Source: Mytilus edulis
Lineage: Eukaryota; Mollusca; Bivalvia; Mytilida; Mytilidae
Direction of reading: 5' to 3'
Length of the DNA: 64,000 nucleotides
NCBI RefSeq assembly: GCF_963676685.1
Contig: NC_092345.1
Coordinates: 84,261,592 to 84,325,591, forward strand
Shown piece after piece: positions 1 through 10,044 of this stretch (the first letter of the stretch is position 1; each line of letters opens with the position of its first letter). The notes below the pieces were generated by a model. The model worked only from the letters and a program-made list of their open reading frames with translations. It ran no database searches and was not told where the DNA came from. The translations under genes and the position numbers were made by a program.

Positions 1-454
1 GAGTAAATATTTTGTTTACTTCTGATTGGCCGATAGAAATAAAAAGACTAAGCTATTAGTCGAATGTCGGTCAAATATCCGGTAAAAATTTCGTCAGATA
101 ATAAGAATAACTTTACCTTATATTTTTTTTTTTTTACTGGCTTCCGACACAAATTTGTTTCTCTAATCCCACCATTTTTGGGTAGTACAAACTATGGCCA
201 TGCCCAGTCCTGACTGAGTCAAAACCATATCTATTAAAAAAAGTAAAAAAATCTCCAACAATAAAATTTAAAGAAAGTTGGTTAGCTAGTTTAGAAAGCA
301 ATTCTGGGAAGTGTACCAATATAGATCAATATACAATCTAGCAATAAATTAACAACTTACAGAAATTTTAAAATATTTTTATGTTTGAACCATATTTAAC
401 AATAAATTCAAAAAAAGACAGGCAAATAATTACAAGACTTTAGAACTATAGCTG

Positions 455-700
455 CCGATGTCGTGATCTTGAAATCGAAAGAGGGAGGTATATTGGTATT
501 AAAGCTGAAGACAGAAAGTGTAAGCTATGTAAGATCGCAGTTGAAGACGAACTACATTTTCTTGTCCGGTTGTAAAAGATACTAGATCTCAACATTTGTT
601 AAATTTAAATTCTAAATTCAATTTTTTTTAAGATTATCTGATGAAATAAAATTTGTTTGGATTCTTTCATCTGAAGATTTGTTTGTTACTTCGAAATTTT
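455..700 (+). mobile_element. LINE C-terminal fragment (degenerate)
   Basis: A decayed reading frame on the plus strand reads LEIERGRY, then a CKLCK pair and DELHFL. This parallels the LINE end at 63.6 kb (AIERGRY, CEICK, EQHMLLHC). After a stop and a frame change, DEIKFVWILSSEDLF follows, another typical LINE C-terminal stretch. The last cysteine of the C-X2-C...H-X4-C knuckle is lost (VRL). No RT domain is seen upstream, so it is a truncated, dead copy. The assignment rests on similarity between copies in this window. Confidence 0.6.
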
Positions 701-901
701 AACCCATCTTATTTATTACACTCCCCTTTTGAAGAACGAACGAAAATCATAGAAAATATCATTGTTGTTTGATAAAATTGAAGGAGAAGAAATATATATG
801 TAATAAAATCGATCAGGAGTTTTCTCCCATAGACCTAGAGCTATAAAAATTATGTAATTTCTCCAGGTCACAGTGGCATATCCAAAATAAGGTTTGTGTG
901 T

Positions 902-925
902 TCATGTTTTTTTTTTTTTTTTTTC
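902..925. repeat. poly-T tract
   Basis: An almost pure T run of about 20 bases lies just upstream of the minisatellite. It could be the poly(A) of a minus-strand insertion, but no element body is recognised. Confidence 0.6.
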
Positions 926-989
926 TAATCATTTTCTGCCTGTGCTTTATTTTGTAATTCTTTTGCCGGATTGTATAGCTCTGAGCACC

Positions 990-1416
990 ATCTGAATGAT
1001 AAAATTTGTGTTGTCCCCGCAGACACTGAATCTCTGAATGATAAAATTTGTCTTGTCCCCGCATACACTGAATCTCTGAATGATAAAATTTGTCTTGTCC
1101 CCGCAGACACTGAATCTCTGAATGATAAAATTTGTCTTGTCCCCGCAGACATTGAATCTCTAAATGATAAAATTTGTCTTGTCCCCGCAGACATTGAATC
1201 TCTAAATGATAAAATGTGTCTTGTCCCCGCAGACACCGAATCTCTGAATGATAAAATTTGTCTTGTCCCCGCAGTCGGACACTGAATCTCTGAATGATAA
1301 AATTTGTGTTGTCCCCGCAGACACTGAATTTTTGAATGATAACATTTGTGTTGTCCTCGCAGACACTGAATCTCTGAATGATAAAATTTGTCAACGGTTG
1401 TCCCCACAGACACTGA
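990..1416. repeat. 42-bp minisatellite, about 10 units
   Basis: Tandem units of 42 bases share the core GTCCCCGCAGACACTGAATC followed by TCTGAATGATAAAATTTGTC. About ten units are present with few substitutions. One has a short insertion (near 1272-1276) and the last is interrupted before its CCCC core. Because 42 is divisible by three, several frames stay open on both strands and give apparent proteins with 14-residue repeats. I see no splice sites, start context or flanking homology that would make these real genes. Confidence 0.9.
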
Positions 1417-2270
1417 ATCAGTATGCAACAACAACAACAAATGCTTTATTAGTGTCTCGCCTCTTTAAAACATTTGATATAAAACACAATTATTATAATA
1501 TTACCAAATCAATTTATAAAAGAGCCACTCTAAAAAGAGAAACTGTAAAACACACATTAATAATACATTTATATAACATATATGGTCACCAACATATATA
1601 ACAAATATCAATATCAATATACCTATATCTTAGTATAAAACACCATATTATATTAGAAAAACAAACAAACAAAAAACCAACATTATATACACTAACAGTC
1701 ATTACGAGTATAAAAATTCACTTTCTCTTAAAAAGTAAATATGTCGGCGAAAAAAAGTAAACTTTATCTAAATGTGGAAAAATCAACAGAATTTTCTTCA
1801 GAATCAAAGTATATGTACATATGTTTTATAATGAAAACTATCCATTTAGTTATAAAAAAAACATATGTATAATTTTTTTTTGAAATTTGAGGTTTCATAT
1901 GACTTTAATAAGATTTGTTACTTTGATAACTTTGACTTAAGTGGAGAATCAAGGGGGAGAATGGGTGAGAGGGGTAGGGGTTACCTTTTCCGTTTATCTC
2001 CTAAAATGGATACAAGAAAAATATGCTGCAATTTAAAGGGGCAATATAGCTACGAGATTCAGAAATTTTTGTTTTGTTTTGTTTAATCATTAATGAAAGT
2101 GAAATAATGAAATGAAAATTCGCTTTTAGCAGCTAGTTTATTTCAGTTTGGTAAAAAAAAAAAAGCAAAGACACATCACTGATGAATTATTAACTTGCAA
2201 GTGAATAATTCGACCTCATTAAATCCGTATTTATGTGAACTTCAATTGAACCACTTAATTAAAGATGGGT
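1417..2270. other. gene-free AT-rich interval
   Basis: No gene, RNA or clear repeat recognised. Short ORFs near 1865-2086 have no family features. The interval ends where the truncated LINE begins. Confidence 0.4.
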
Positions 2271-2279
2271 TATGCATGA

Positions 2280-3707
2280 GCTAGGCGTGTTTCTCTCTCC
2301 TTTTTTATTCTCCTTATACCTGAATGATTTGGAATCTTTTTTACAAATACATGATGTTTTGGGACTAAGTAGTATATCTTAAGAAATTGAGAATGAGATG
2401 AATATTTGTATTAAACGTTTTGCTTTATTATATGCAGATGATACAGTTCTATTTGCTGAATCAGCTGAATCTCTTCAGTCTAAACTTAATACATATAGTG
2501 AATATTGTAAACTTTGGAAACTTAGTGTAAATTCTAGTAAAACGAAAATTATAATTTTTTCTGGTGGACGTTTATCGCAAAATCCTTATTTTTATTTTGA
2601 TCATATTGAATTAGATGTTGTCAAAGAAATTCCATATTTGGGATTGACTTTTCCAAGGACAGGTAGTTTTGCAAGTACAAAAAAGATATTTATTAGTAAC
2701 TAAGGCATACAGTAGTCCAGCCCTGGCCTCAGTGCCTTTTTTTTTTTTTTTTTTTTTTTTGTTGTCACTGAGGTCAGGGCTGGACTAAGGCATACAGTGC
2801 CAAGTACGATGTACTTAAGAAGGGGAGAGTTCATAACCTTTCGGTGAGATGTCAGTATGATTTGTTCGATAAGATAGTGAAGCCGATTTCACTTTATGGG
2901 TGTGAAATTTGGGAGTTCAGTAAGTTGGATATTAAAGAGAGAGTACATTTGAAATTTTGCAAGCTACTACTGAACTTGAAGAAATCAACTCCAAACTTTA
3001 TGGTATATGGTGAACTTGATGTGTATCCCATGGTAATCTATGTTAAACTGCTTATGGTAAATTATTGGTGTAGAATTGTCCACGGCAAAGAAAATAAGTT
3101 GTCACACATTTTTTATAACTTTATGTTTTTAAAATATTCACAAAATAATTGTAAGTCTGAATGGGTTATGTTTATAAAAAATATTCTTGATACATGTGGT
3201 CATAGTAATATCTGGTTAGCACAAACTGGCTTTAGCACAAAATGGCTGAGTAATAGTTTGAAACATAAGTTATTTGATCAATTTCAACAAAACTGGCGTT
3301 CAGATATATGTAATTCGTCAAAAGGTTTATCATATAAATTATATAAGCATAAGTTTGAATTCGAAAAACATTTAGATATATTACCAGATAGATATAGGGT
3401 TATATTTTGTAGATTTAGAACTGGTAATCATAGATTATCAATTGAAACATGAAGATGAATAGGTTTAAATAGAGAAATGAGATATTGTAATTTATGTCAA
3501 TGTCAAGAATTAGGTGATGAATTTCACTTTCTTTTGAATTGTAGATCCCTAGACGACTCAAGAAAACTGTTTTTGGATAATTGTTATTGTAACAGAGTAA
3601 ATATAATTAAATTTTGTAAATTATTACAAACAACACATAGAAATAAATTAAAAAATATATGCAAATTTATAAAGGTTATAAATTCAGTAGCAGGTCTTCC
3701 TGGTTAG
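2280..3707 (+). mobile_element. LINE retrotransposon, 5'-truncated and frameshifted RT
   Basis: The 3' half of a non-LTR retrotransposon polyprotein. From about 2285 the frame reads LSPFLFSLYLNDLE, the RT segment before the catalytic motif. LLYADDTVLFAE follows (YADD catalytic box, about 2425-2460), then NSSKTKIIIF and IPYLGLTF. After one frameshift and a 70-bp insertion at 2714-2783, the C-terminal part continues (VKPISLYGCEIW; 2844-3452). It ends in a C-X2-C...H-X4-C knuckle (CNLC, HFLLNC) at 3477-3707. Stops and frameshifts mean it is not functional. The clade cannot be fixed by eye; a CR1/Jockey-like type fits the C-terminal knuckle and the simple-repeat tail downstream. Confidence 0.85.
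2699..2798. mobile_element. 70-bp hairpin insertion with 15-bp target duplication
   Basis: ACTAAGGCATACAGT occurs at 2699-2713 and again at 2784-2798. The 70 bases between begin with AGTCCAGCCCTGGCCTCAGTG's arm (2714-2734) and end with its inverted complement (2766-2786, overlapping the second direct repeat by three bases; 20 of 21 positions pair). About 25 T lie in the middle. Removing the insert and one repeat rejoins the LINE C-terminal frame across TKAYSAKY, so this is an insertion into the LINE. The class is unknown. Confidence 0.8.
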
Positions 3708-3752
3708 CCTTTGTCTATTTGTTTAACTTTTTGTATATATTTACTTTTCTAC

Positions 3753-4080
3753 ATTGGCTAGAGGTATAGGGGGAGGGTTGATATCTCATAAACATGTTTA
3801 ACCCCGCCGCAATTTTGCGCCTGTCCCAAGTCAGGAGCCTCTGGCCTTTGTTAGTCTTGTATGATTTTTACTTTTAGTTTCTTGTGTATAATTTGGAGTT
3901 TAGTATGACGTCCATACTAGTATACATATTTTAAGGGGCCAGCTGAAGGACGCCTACGGGTGCGCCGTGGAGTTTCTCGCTACATTGAAGACCCATTGGT
4001 GGCCTTCGGCTGTTGTCTGCTCTATGGTCGAGTTGTTGTCGCTTCGACACATTCCCCATTTCCTTTCTCAATTTTATATA
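3753..4080 (+). repeat. mussel interspersed repeat, 3'-tail family, copy 1 (inserted in LINE 3' region)
   Basis: It starts near TTGGCTAGAGGTATAGGG, passes through CCCGCCGCAATTTTGCGCC and AAGTCAGGAGCCTCTGGCC, and ends in CATTCCCCATTTCC...TCTCAATTTTAT. The same sequence recurs in this window at 12225-12290, 12770-12925, 13168-13500, 25740-25865, 37930-38140 and 43470-43740, in both orientations and always with the same right end. It interrupts the LINE 3' non-coding region here. I recognise it as very common in mussel sequence, from memory. Confidence 0.7.
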
Positions 4081-4085
4081 AATAG

Positions 4086-4298
4086 TAATTGTAACATTCC
4101 TATCTTGTCGTGTGCACAATTTAATTTGTATATTATGTATTATTATTTCATTCTTTGTCCCAATGTGTATACAGTGGTTTTAAAGAATCAAATTGTCCTA
4201 TCTTGTCGTGTGCACAATTTAATTTGTATATTATGTATTATCATTTCATGCATTCTTTGTCCCAATGTGTATACAGTGGTTTTAAATAAAGAATCAAA
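4086..4298 (+). repeat. LINE 3' non-coding end, about 105-bp tandem duplication
   Basis: Two copies of a unit beginning CCTATCTTGTCGTGTGCAC and ending CAGTGGTTTTAAA...GAATCAAATTG lie head to tail (about 4096-4195 and 4196-4298). The second copy has AATAAAG before the tail. This is the LINE 3' end and leads directly into the (TTGTC)n array. Confidence 0.7.
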
Positions 4299-4476
4299 TT
4301 GTCTTGTCTTGTCTTGTCTTGTCTTGTCTTGTCTTGTCTTGTCTTGTCTTGTCTTGTCTTGTCTTGTCTTGTCTTGTCTTGTCTTGTCTTGTCTTGTCTT
4401 GTCTTGTCTTGTCTTGTCTTGTCTTGTCTTGTCTTGTCTTGTCTTGTCTTGTCTTGTCTTGTCTTGTCTTGTCTTG
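4299..4476. repeat. (TTGTC)n microsatellite, about 35 uninterrupted copies
   Basis: A perfect pentanucleotide array of about 178 bases follows the LINE 3' end. LINEs of the CR1/L2 type end in short tandem repeats, not poly(A). A second LINE end at about 31304-31330 (minus strand) carries the same pentamer, so the array probably grew from the retrotransposon tail by slippage. Long ORFs through it in all frames are artefacts of a period-5 repeat. Confidence 0.95.
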
Positions 4477-4735
4477 CTAGTAAAGTCAGTAAAAGGAAAA
4501 AAATATATCAGCTTTTGATTGAAAGTGAAACAAAGATAAACCATTTGATTCACTTCATCTCAAGTGATCTACAAAACTCATTCTTATATCATACAAGTCA
4601 AGTAAAAACTATTCTTAACGTATTGTTTTAACCTATAATATGAAATCAAACAGACCTAGAGAAACCCAATTGCACTAGTTAGCTAAGCTATCTATCTATG
4701 ATCATCTATATCTATATCGATGTTGTTGCTTATAT

Positions 4736-6476
4736 TCACGGCTGGTAATCTACACACGCAGAACATTTGGTTCTGCAATGAAAACCGTGAGAGGATTTTC
4801 CGGTTGTGCTTGAGTGGAGTAATTGTCACCGCTTCATAAGGTATGTACATTTCTAAATCTCAATTTTCTTATTCAACTGATCAAAATATTGAAAATCGGA
4901 GAATGCTATGCTGTGGTGAATACTTTAACGAAGAGATACATGTATCATTTACTGTTGTACGTAGAGTTGAACTCCTACAAAATCAGTTGTCCCACGAGAA
5001 ATTGCCTAAAAAAGTGACATTTCAATTTTGAAATGGTTCTATTTACAGACCTACAGGTTCAAATTTAGTTTTTTTTCGTGCAATGGGTATGAATGTTGTT
5101 TTTGGCGGCGTGTGCGCTGTCCTGTGTTGATAGACGTCTTAATAATTCCAAAAACTACATTTTTTCATGAAGTCATGCGTGAGGGGATCGGTTCTGATTG
5201 AGGACATCGTGAATGCGTGAGGGGAGGTACAAATCATTTCTTTATATTCAAGCTATGAGTCGTTGAAGCTTACCTAAATTTGGCTACATTGTTCATGAAA
5301 AAACACATATGTGAGTGTGCGTAAAAAAGTTTATGAGATTGGATTATGAAATAATTGTAGGAACCTAGGTTTAATAATATGTTTCACGAAGAATAAAGAC
5401 AAAAAATGTTGTCAACGATTTTGTTTTCTTGCTACAAGTAAAAACTAGACCGATTATTTGCCCACATCTGCAAATTTGGAGACAGATTTGCAATTCAATA
5501 GTTAGACTTTATTCATATAAAGAATATGTATTTGGTGATTGATTGTATAAATCAAAATATTTAAACAAATATCAAATTTTATGTTTTTAGAATCATCTTT
5601 TTTTTTTAAATAAACTAATTTAGGGGAGATAACTCCTTTCATAAATGTGTACAACATGATTTTTCCATTAAGCTTTTTTTCAACTGATTTTTACAGTTCC
5701 CAGAGGGTTTAGTTCACTTCGAGGGCGGGGATAACTTGTATCTCCATGGCTTTTTGTAGAGAGTCAATTTCAGTCCTCTTTTCCTTTTTCCTTTGAACAA
5801 TGGCATTTTCTGAAATTGAACAAACAATTTATAGTTTGATTTCATTGAATCAGTGATCAGTTTACGTCTTTTTAAGTATGAGGATAAATCTGTGCTTTTT
5901 AATCAGCATTGATTTGATCACATTTATTCATTGAGTCAATAAAAGTCACAAAGCCAAAGATTAAAAAAAAATGTTTGTACTTCCCCTCACGCATTCACGA
6001 TGTCCTCAATCAGAACCGATCCCCTCACGCATGACTTCATGGAAAAATGTTGTTTTTTGGAATTATTAAGACGTCTATATATCAACACAGGACAGCGCAT
6101 ACGCCGCCAAAAACAACATTCATACCCATTGCACGAAAAAAAACTAAATTTGAACTTGTAGGTCTGTAAATAGAACCATTTCAAAATTGAAATGTCACTT
6201 TTTTAGGCAATTTCTCGTGGGACAACTGATTTTGTAGGAGTTCAACTCTACGTACAACAGGGAATGATACATGTATCTCTTCGTTAAAGTATTCACCACA
6301 GCATAGCATTCTCCGATTTTCAATATTTTGATCAGTTGAATAAGAAAATTGAGATTTAGAAATGTACATACCTTTTGAAGCGGTGACAATTACTCCACTC
6401 AAGCACAACCGGAAAATCCTCTCACGGTTTTCATTGCAGAACCAACTGTTCTGCGTGTGTAGATTACCAGCCGTGA
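4736..6476. mobile_element. foldback / long-TIR element, 1.74 kb
   Basis: The left arm 4736-5233 and right arm 5974-6476 are inverted copies of about 500 bases, near-identical by eye with scattered substitutions. The outer ends both read TCACGGCTGGTAATCTACAC. The arms enclose about 740 bases of unique AT-rich DNA. Short ORFs in each arm point inward and are the same peptide, but have no recognisable domain. Flanks show at best a 3-base TAT duplication, so the superfamily is not assigned. No transposase is seen, so it is non-autonomous. Confidence 0.85.
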
Positions 6477-6487
6477 TATTGTGTTAA

Positions 6488-6553
6488 TTAATATTAGAGA
6501 CATATAATACAAGAGATTCGCACCTCGGCGAAATTATATGTCTCTGTTAATAT
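6488..6553. mobile_element. micro-palindrome element, copy a
   Basis: A 52-bp insert (6495-6546) starts TAGAGACATATAAT and ends ATTATATGTCTCTG. It is flanked on both sides by TTAATAT (6488-6494 and 6547-6553), a perfect 7-bp direct repeat. The loop is AT/GC mixed (GATTCGCACCTCGGC). The first base is T where other copies have C. Confidence 0.75.
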
Positions 6554-6587
6554 TTAACCGTTGGATAGCTCCGGCGTTTAGCCATGT

Positions 6588-6627
6588 CTAAAATCAGAGA
6601 CATATAAAAATATGTCTCTGCTAAAAT
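6588..6627. mobile_element. micro-palindrome element, copy b
   Basis: The cleanest copy. A 26-bp insert (6595-6620) is made of CAGAGACATAT, four A, and ATATGTCTCTG. It is flanked by perfect 7-bp repeats CTAAAAT (6588-6594 and 6621-6627). Nothing but the two inverted arms remains. Confidence 0.85.
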
Positions 6628-6815
6628 ACACACAAGTTAACTTGAATGCTTAGGCCTATACATAATTTTAAGTTTATGCATCGTTCTTTTACCTGGGAAT
6701 ATTTTACTAATATAATAGTCTCAGCTTCTACTTCTACTTCTTGTAAATTGTTTATTAATTTTGAGACTTTTTTGAATTTACATTTTAATAAGATACAAGT
6801 CGAACAAGAGACATA

Positions 6816-6870
6816 GTTATACCAGATACATATAATACATTACAATTGTATTATATGTCTCTGGTTATAA
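6816..6870. mobile_element. micro-palindrome element, copy c
   Basis: A 41-bp insert (6823-6863) with arms CAGATACATATAATAC and GTATTATATGTCTCTG. The flanks are GTTATAC and GTTATAA, a 7-bp duplication with one mismatch. Confidence 0.7.
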
Positions 6871-6879
6871 TGAAATTTA

Positions 6880-6926
6880 GTAAAACCAGAGACATATAAT
6901 AAAACTAGATATGTCTCTGGTCCAAT
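6880..6926. mobile_element. micro-palindrome element, copy d (decayed flanks)
   Basis: A 33-bp insert (6887-6919) with arms CAGAGACATAT and ATATGTCTCTG. The flanking heptamers GTAAAAC and GTCCAAT agree at only four positions, so the target duplication is unproven here. Confidence 0.55.
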
Positions 6927-6929
6927 ATG

Positions 6930-8240
6930 AGAATTTAGTCAAATCGGTGAACATGAATTTGACCTCTCACAGTGACGACAACTAATCTTCAGTATCCTAC
7001 TGTATAACAGAAGTAGTAGACTGAGAAGTGTGCCCTCGAACATGTTTTCCGAAAAGAAAGCAGTTCCATACGGAATGTCGACTTTAAAACTAGTATACGA
7101 AAAGCGGGAAATAATGTAAATAAAAGTTTGTTTGAAGTCCTTTGAAAGATGTGATCGTTAGCTATCTTGCATTTTAACCGTTTAGGTTCCAAATTGTGCC
7201 AGTTTCAGTTCACAAGCGACCCCAAAAGACATGGATGATTCCTACTGCAGAGTAGGTCATAATATTAGTCATACAATGTGTTGCCTGTTGGTTTTTTATT
7301 TTTTTTTACCATGCTTGTTTTAATCAGAGACACTCAGACAGTCTGAGACAGTCTGTAACTAATTTAGAATAGACTGTCCCTTGCAGTAAAATAAGGTACT
7401 TAACGATAATAAATAAGCTTTTGTCGTAAATATGTAAATAAGGCCAACAGTTCACTAGCAAAACTGATCTTTGATGAACAGATGAAAGAGCAAAAATATA
7501 TGCATGTGTAACAGGAGGGTAGGGTTCTTATGCATCTCCGTCCCCTCTTGTAGGTTAAATGTCATACAAAGATTTGTTCCTCTGGGACCAAGCTCTTACA
7601 AATGAGACCAAATACAGATGTTCTGATACTTTATAAATATTCTATATATGCATAAATTTATAAATTTTGTTATAAAGTAATTTAAAACATGTTAAAGTAT
7701 CATGCCAAAATAGTTTTTCACTTTCCATGACAAAATTGATTTGAAGCACTTATAATGCTAATGTCATTTCGTTTCCAAAATGATGAGCGCGAGCAAAATC
7801 ACTGAGTATGATGTCATGCACTAATCCCATATGAACCTGAATTGAATTCAGCGGGATAAATTCAATTGGTTATAATCCACAGATGAATCCCTTAATACCC
7901 TTGGACAGTGGAATGGAATCAACAAAGTTTTGAATGAATGGGGATAAAACAGTAAAAGGCCAGTTAAAAGATTTATATGAGTGCTTTTTTTACAACAATA
8001 TAATGCAAAAGTCCTTTCAAGCAAACTTGAACGATAAAGGAATTTGCAAATTTCATATATTTTTGATTTTAAATGTGTTGTGTGGTGGCATCTTTGATCA
8101 CCAAGGTCCCAGGCATTTTTTAATGACAATTTAGCACAAGCATTCGAAACAAAACGTGGCCAATTTAATTTTTCAAGAGGTTCTCATGAAGATTAATTTT
8201 GATGTGAATAGGAATGGAATCTTCAGATTAATTGTTCTAA
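6930..8240. other. gene-free interval
   Basis: No gene recognised on either strand. Short ORFs (6989-7192, 7848-8134) have no family features. A small AGACAGTCTGAGACAGTCTG tandem lies near 7336. An upstream exon of the gene at 10-17 kb could hide here but I cannot show one. Confidence 0.35.
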
Positions 8241-8243
8241 CAG

Positions 8244-9573
8244 TAAGGCCAAAATAAATAAATAGTGTGTTTCCTATTTCACCCTGAAAAAAATTAGGTA
8301 GGGTAGGTAGGTAAAACATTTTATTTTATGAAAACTTTTTATTTTTTCTGTCGATGATAGCATAAAAAGATTCAAATGAAATCATTTCATGTGCCTGAAT
8401 GCTTCTTTGATATTTATAATAGTACTTAATTAAATCTACATATATTTTCATTAATAATAAAAATTTCCTTTCAATTTAATGTTTTTGTGTCTGCAGAAGC
8501 TAAACTTAACTTTAAGTTAAGCGTATACATGTTAAAACAGATTCCTACCCTCCCCCACCCCCTTTTTTTTAGTAGTAGAAACACTAAATCGTTGCTAAGC
8601 AGCAGCCTATGATTTATTGAGGGGCAACACTCTTGCATCCTCTTTATTTAATAAACAGATGTGTTTTGATATTTGACAGAATTTAATCTTTAGGAGTGGG
8701 GTTCTGACAATATTAAAATTTCAGGATTTGAGAAAAGTGAGAATCTTTTGTCTTTATATTTAATATATGGAAAAACATGGTAGATTTATTTTCCATCTCT
8801 AGTCATGCTGGTATAAACTGTTCTGGGATCAGTCAGAGAAAATTTAAAAGAATAAAAGTAGACATGGTGCAGGGGCAGATTCATTTATAAATGAACATGA
8901 ATCATACACCATGTCTGCCTACTGGGGAAAGCTTTCTATTTCTTGTTACACATTGTCTGGCTCTTGTCTGTCATCATTATAACTCAAACTGTCAAATCCC
9001 CAAAAGCATATTATGTCTGAGAACAATGTTTTACAACATTGGTAAGAGCATATTTTACACAAAAGCTGGATTGATTTTAGCAGTCAATTGATCTTATTTT
9101 ACCCTTAAAATTATATGTCAATTATGGTCTTGTCAAATGTTTTCGTATGTCATATAAAACTTTTTTGCCCATCATGTTATTCTTAAAAGAGATTCATCAT
9201 ATTGCAATAATCCAGAATTGATGTCATTATATCTTGCAAACATGTGATCACATTTTGCATATTTGACAGCTAATAAATAGCTGCAGCCATGTGATCACAT
9301 TTTGCATATTTGACAGCTAATAAATAGCTGCAGCCATGCTTGTTTATTTAAAATCTTGGTTTTTGAAACGCTTGACTTATTAATATTGGTCGTTGCTATC
9401 AAACGTTTTGAAGATCTATAGTTTTCTTAACAAATAGTCGGATCCGGACAGACTGAAAAATCCGGATTTTTCATAATTTTTTTAATTTTGGCAATAAAAA
9501 GATTAGGGTCGGCGTCAAAAACAGAGGTAGGGTCGGGAAACCGGAAACACACTATTAATTTATTTTGGCCTAA
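8244..9573. mobile_element. TIR element 1, TAA-flanked (PIF/Harbinger-like, non-autonomous)
   Basis: The left end GGCCAAAATAAATAAATAGT at 8247 and the inverted right end at 9570 (GGCCAAAATAAATTAATAGT on the minus strand) match over about 28 bases with one mismatch. Both sides carry TAA (8244-8246, 9571-9573), a 3-bp duplication of the type known for PIF/Harbinger elements. The 1.32-kb interior has no transposase ORF. It contains a perfect 47-bp tandem duplication at 9241-9334. Confidence 0.6.
9241..9334. repeat. 47-bp perfect tandem duplication
   Basis: Two identical head-to-tail units begin CATGTGATCACATTTTGC and end TAAATAGCTGCAGC. Perfect identity suggests a recent event. Confidence 0.95.
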
Positions 9574-10044
9574 AGGATCTAATTTGGATCCCATTACAAC
9601 TACGATTAAAAAAACTATATTGTCATTAATAAGAAAAGAACGTGTAAAGCACAAATAATATTCAACACATTAATGTCAGTTGTACATGTCTTCTTATATC
9701 ATGTTTAGTAGTTGTTACCTATGAAAGATATTCTATTTTTAACCTTGTGTGTTTTGGGCATAGAGATCAAGAAAACTGTAAAGAGAAAGATAGTCAGCAA
9801 TACAAGTTCAGCTTAAACATGTCAAAAGAGATTTTAGTTATGGATTATATTCTAGTCAACAATGTTGGAGAGTTTCAATTGTTGAAGGTGCACAAAGTCC
9901 TACATTTTTAAGTGAGCAGCACAGAATCTTTAGAGCCCTTAGTTTAAACTCTTTCCTTTTTTTAATGTCATTGTTGACCTGCTAATGCTATAAAGTGTTT
10001 ATACATTTGTACATGTATACCATACATATTGATTAAATTTGCAG

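Noticed and set aside
990..1416. CRISPR-like regular spacing
   Set aside because: Units are contiguous with no unique spacers and the genome is eukaryotic: a minisatellite.
813..1440. Minus-strand ORFs with RGQDKFYHSEIQCL repeats
   Set aside because: They are conceptual translations of the 42-bp minisatellite and overlap open frames on the other strand.
4188..4553. Long ORFs of TRQDK and LSCLV repeats
   Set aside because: A perfect pentanucleotide repeat is open in every frame without stops. There is no gene context, and it is a LINE tail.
8891..9091. Possible upstream exon ending near a GTAAGA donor (9040)
   Set aside because: It lies inside TIR element 1, lacks a matching acceptor and shows no similarity; no link to the 10045 exon could be shown.
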